64,000 bases of DNA from NCBI RefSeq assembly GCF_020510625.1, contig NZ_CP075191.1, positions 1,898,001-1,962,000 of the forward strand, in the 5' to 3' direction. Below are positions 63,988 to 64,000 of the stretch, in pieces. The position numbers were made by a program, and so were the translations under genes. The first letter of the stretch is position 1. The number at the start of each line of letters is the position of its first letter. The notes under the pieces were generated by a model, which was not told the DNA's origin, searched no databases, and worked only from the letters and a program-made list of their open reading frames with translations. Source of the DNA: Ferribacterium limneticum (GTDB taxonomy: Bacteria; Pseudomonadota; Gammaproteobacteria; Burkholderiales; Rhodocyclaceae).

Positions 63988-64000
63988 GCCTGGGTGGTGA
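63988..64000 (+). tRNA. Probable 5' end of tRNA-Leu, cut by window edge
   Basis: GCCTGGGTGGTGA is the usual opening of a bacterial tRNA-Leu, and E. coli has leuZ in this position after glyW and cysT. Only 13 bases are visible, so the anticodon is unknown. Confidence 0.55.

Overview
The window is about 60% GC and carries a complete betaproteobacterial-type nitrogen fixation island followed by housekeeping genes. The gene set (NifL/NifA pair, Rnf complex, Shethna-type ferredoxins, DraT/DraG, EarP-type EF-P, and a uvrC-pgsA-tRNA-Gly-tRNA-Cys block) points to a free-living diazotroph of the Rhodocyclales, most like Dechloromonas/Azonexus. The taxonomic call is inference from gene content and order.

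Layout. 1-2575: on the minus strand, the distal end of the nifH operon (unknown 322-residue protein, 4Fe4S-LRV protein, DUF6129 protein), with a cysteine-rich protein on the plus strand at the left edge. 2572-8270: nifY-ferredoxin-nifT-nifK-nifD-nifH, read leftward from a sigma54 promoter with two NifA sites. 8528-10401: draT and a response-regulator diguanylate cyclase. 10417-14234: a NifA/sigma54-preceded group of a SIR2-like protein, an unknown, a hemerythrin, an unlisted 39-residue ORF and a SagB-type oxidoreductase. 14447-17770: non-nif genes (VF530 protein, phosphoglucomutase, an AT-rich orphan). 17994-26702: minus strand, nifX-like/nifF/nifZ/FeSI ferredoxin, then nifB-fdxN-ArsC-like-flavodiiron protein-2Fe2S ferredoxin-FeSII-nifQ-draG. 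26774-27367: an IS200-type element. 27500-30659: nifL-nifA. 30799-38640: rnfABCDGEH and a Na+/H+-antiporter-like permease. 38833-40364: an HhH protein and a universal stress protein. 40582-41982: nifE. 42109-47774: a dicarboxylate/amino acid symporter, TSUP permease and DctB/DctD two-component module. 47884-49296: a fascin-like/cysteine-peptidase-like protein on the minus strand. 49495-56446: nifN-nifX-RseC-DUF269-CCE_0567-fdxB-two unknowns, then iscA-nifU-nifS. 56619-64000: pdxJ-acpS-nagZ, efp/earP, a uracil-DNA glycosylase, uvrC, pgsA and a tRNA cluster.

How it works together. NifU/NifS/IscA supply Fe-S clusters, and NifB, NifE/N, NifX, NifQ, NifY and associated proteins build and carry FeMo-co to NifDK. 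NifF, Rnf and several ferredoxins supply electrons. DraT/DraG switch NifH by ADP-ribosylation. FeSII, the flavodiiron protein and the hemerythrin are candidates for oxygen protection. NifL/NifA control the set: I find nine TGT-N10-ACA sites serving eight -24/-12 promoters (one of them moved about 660 bp away by an IS). nifV, nifW and nifM are not in the window.

Most notable: the IS200 copy sitting between a NifA enhancer and its promoter; the nifE/nifN pair split by a C4-dicarboxylate-type transport and sensing module; the NifA-preceded SIR2/hemerythrin/SagB group with a hidden small ORF; two copies plus a miniature of a roughly 0.5 kb giant inverted repeat; and the fascin-like/peptidase-like protein.
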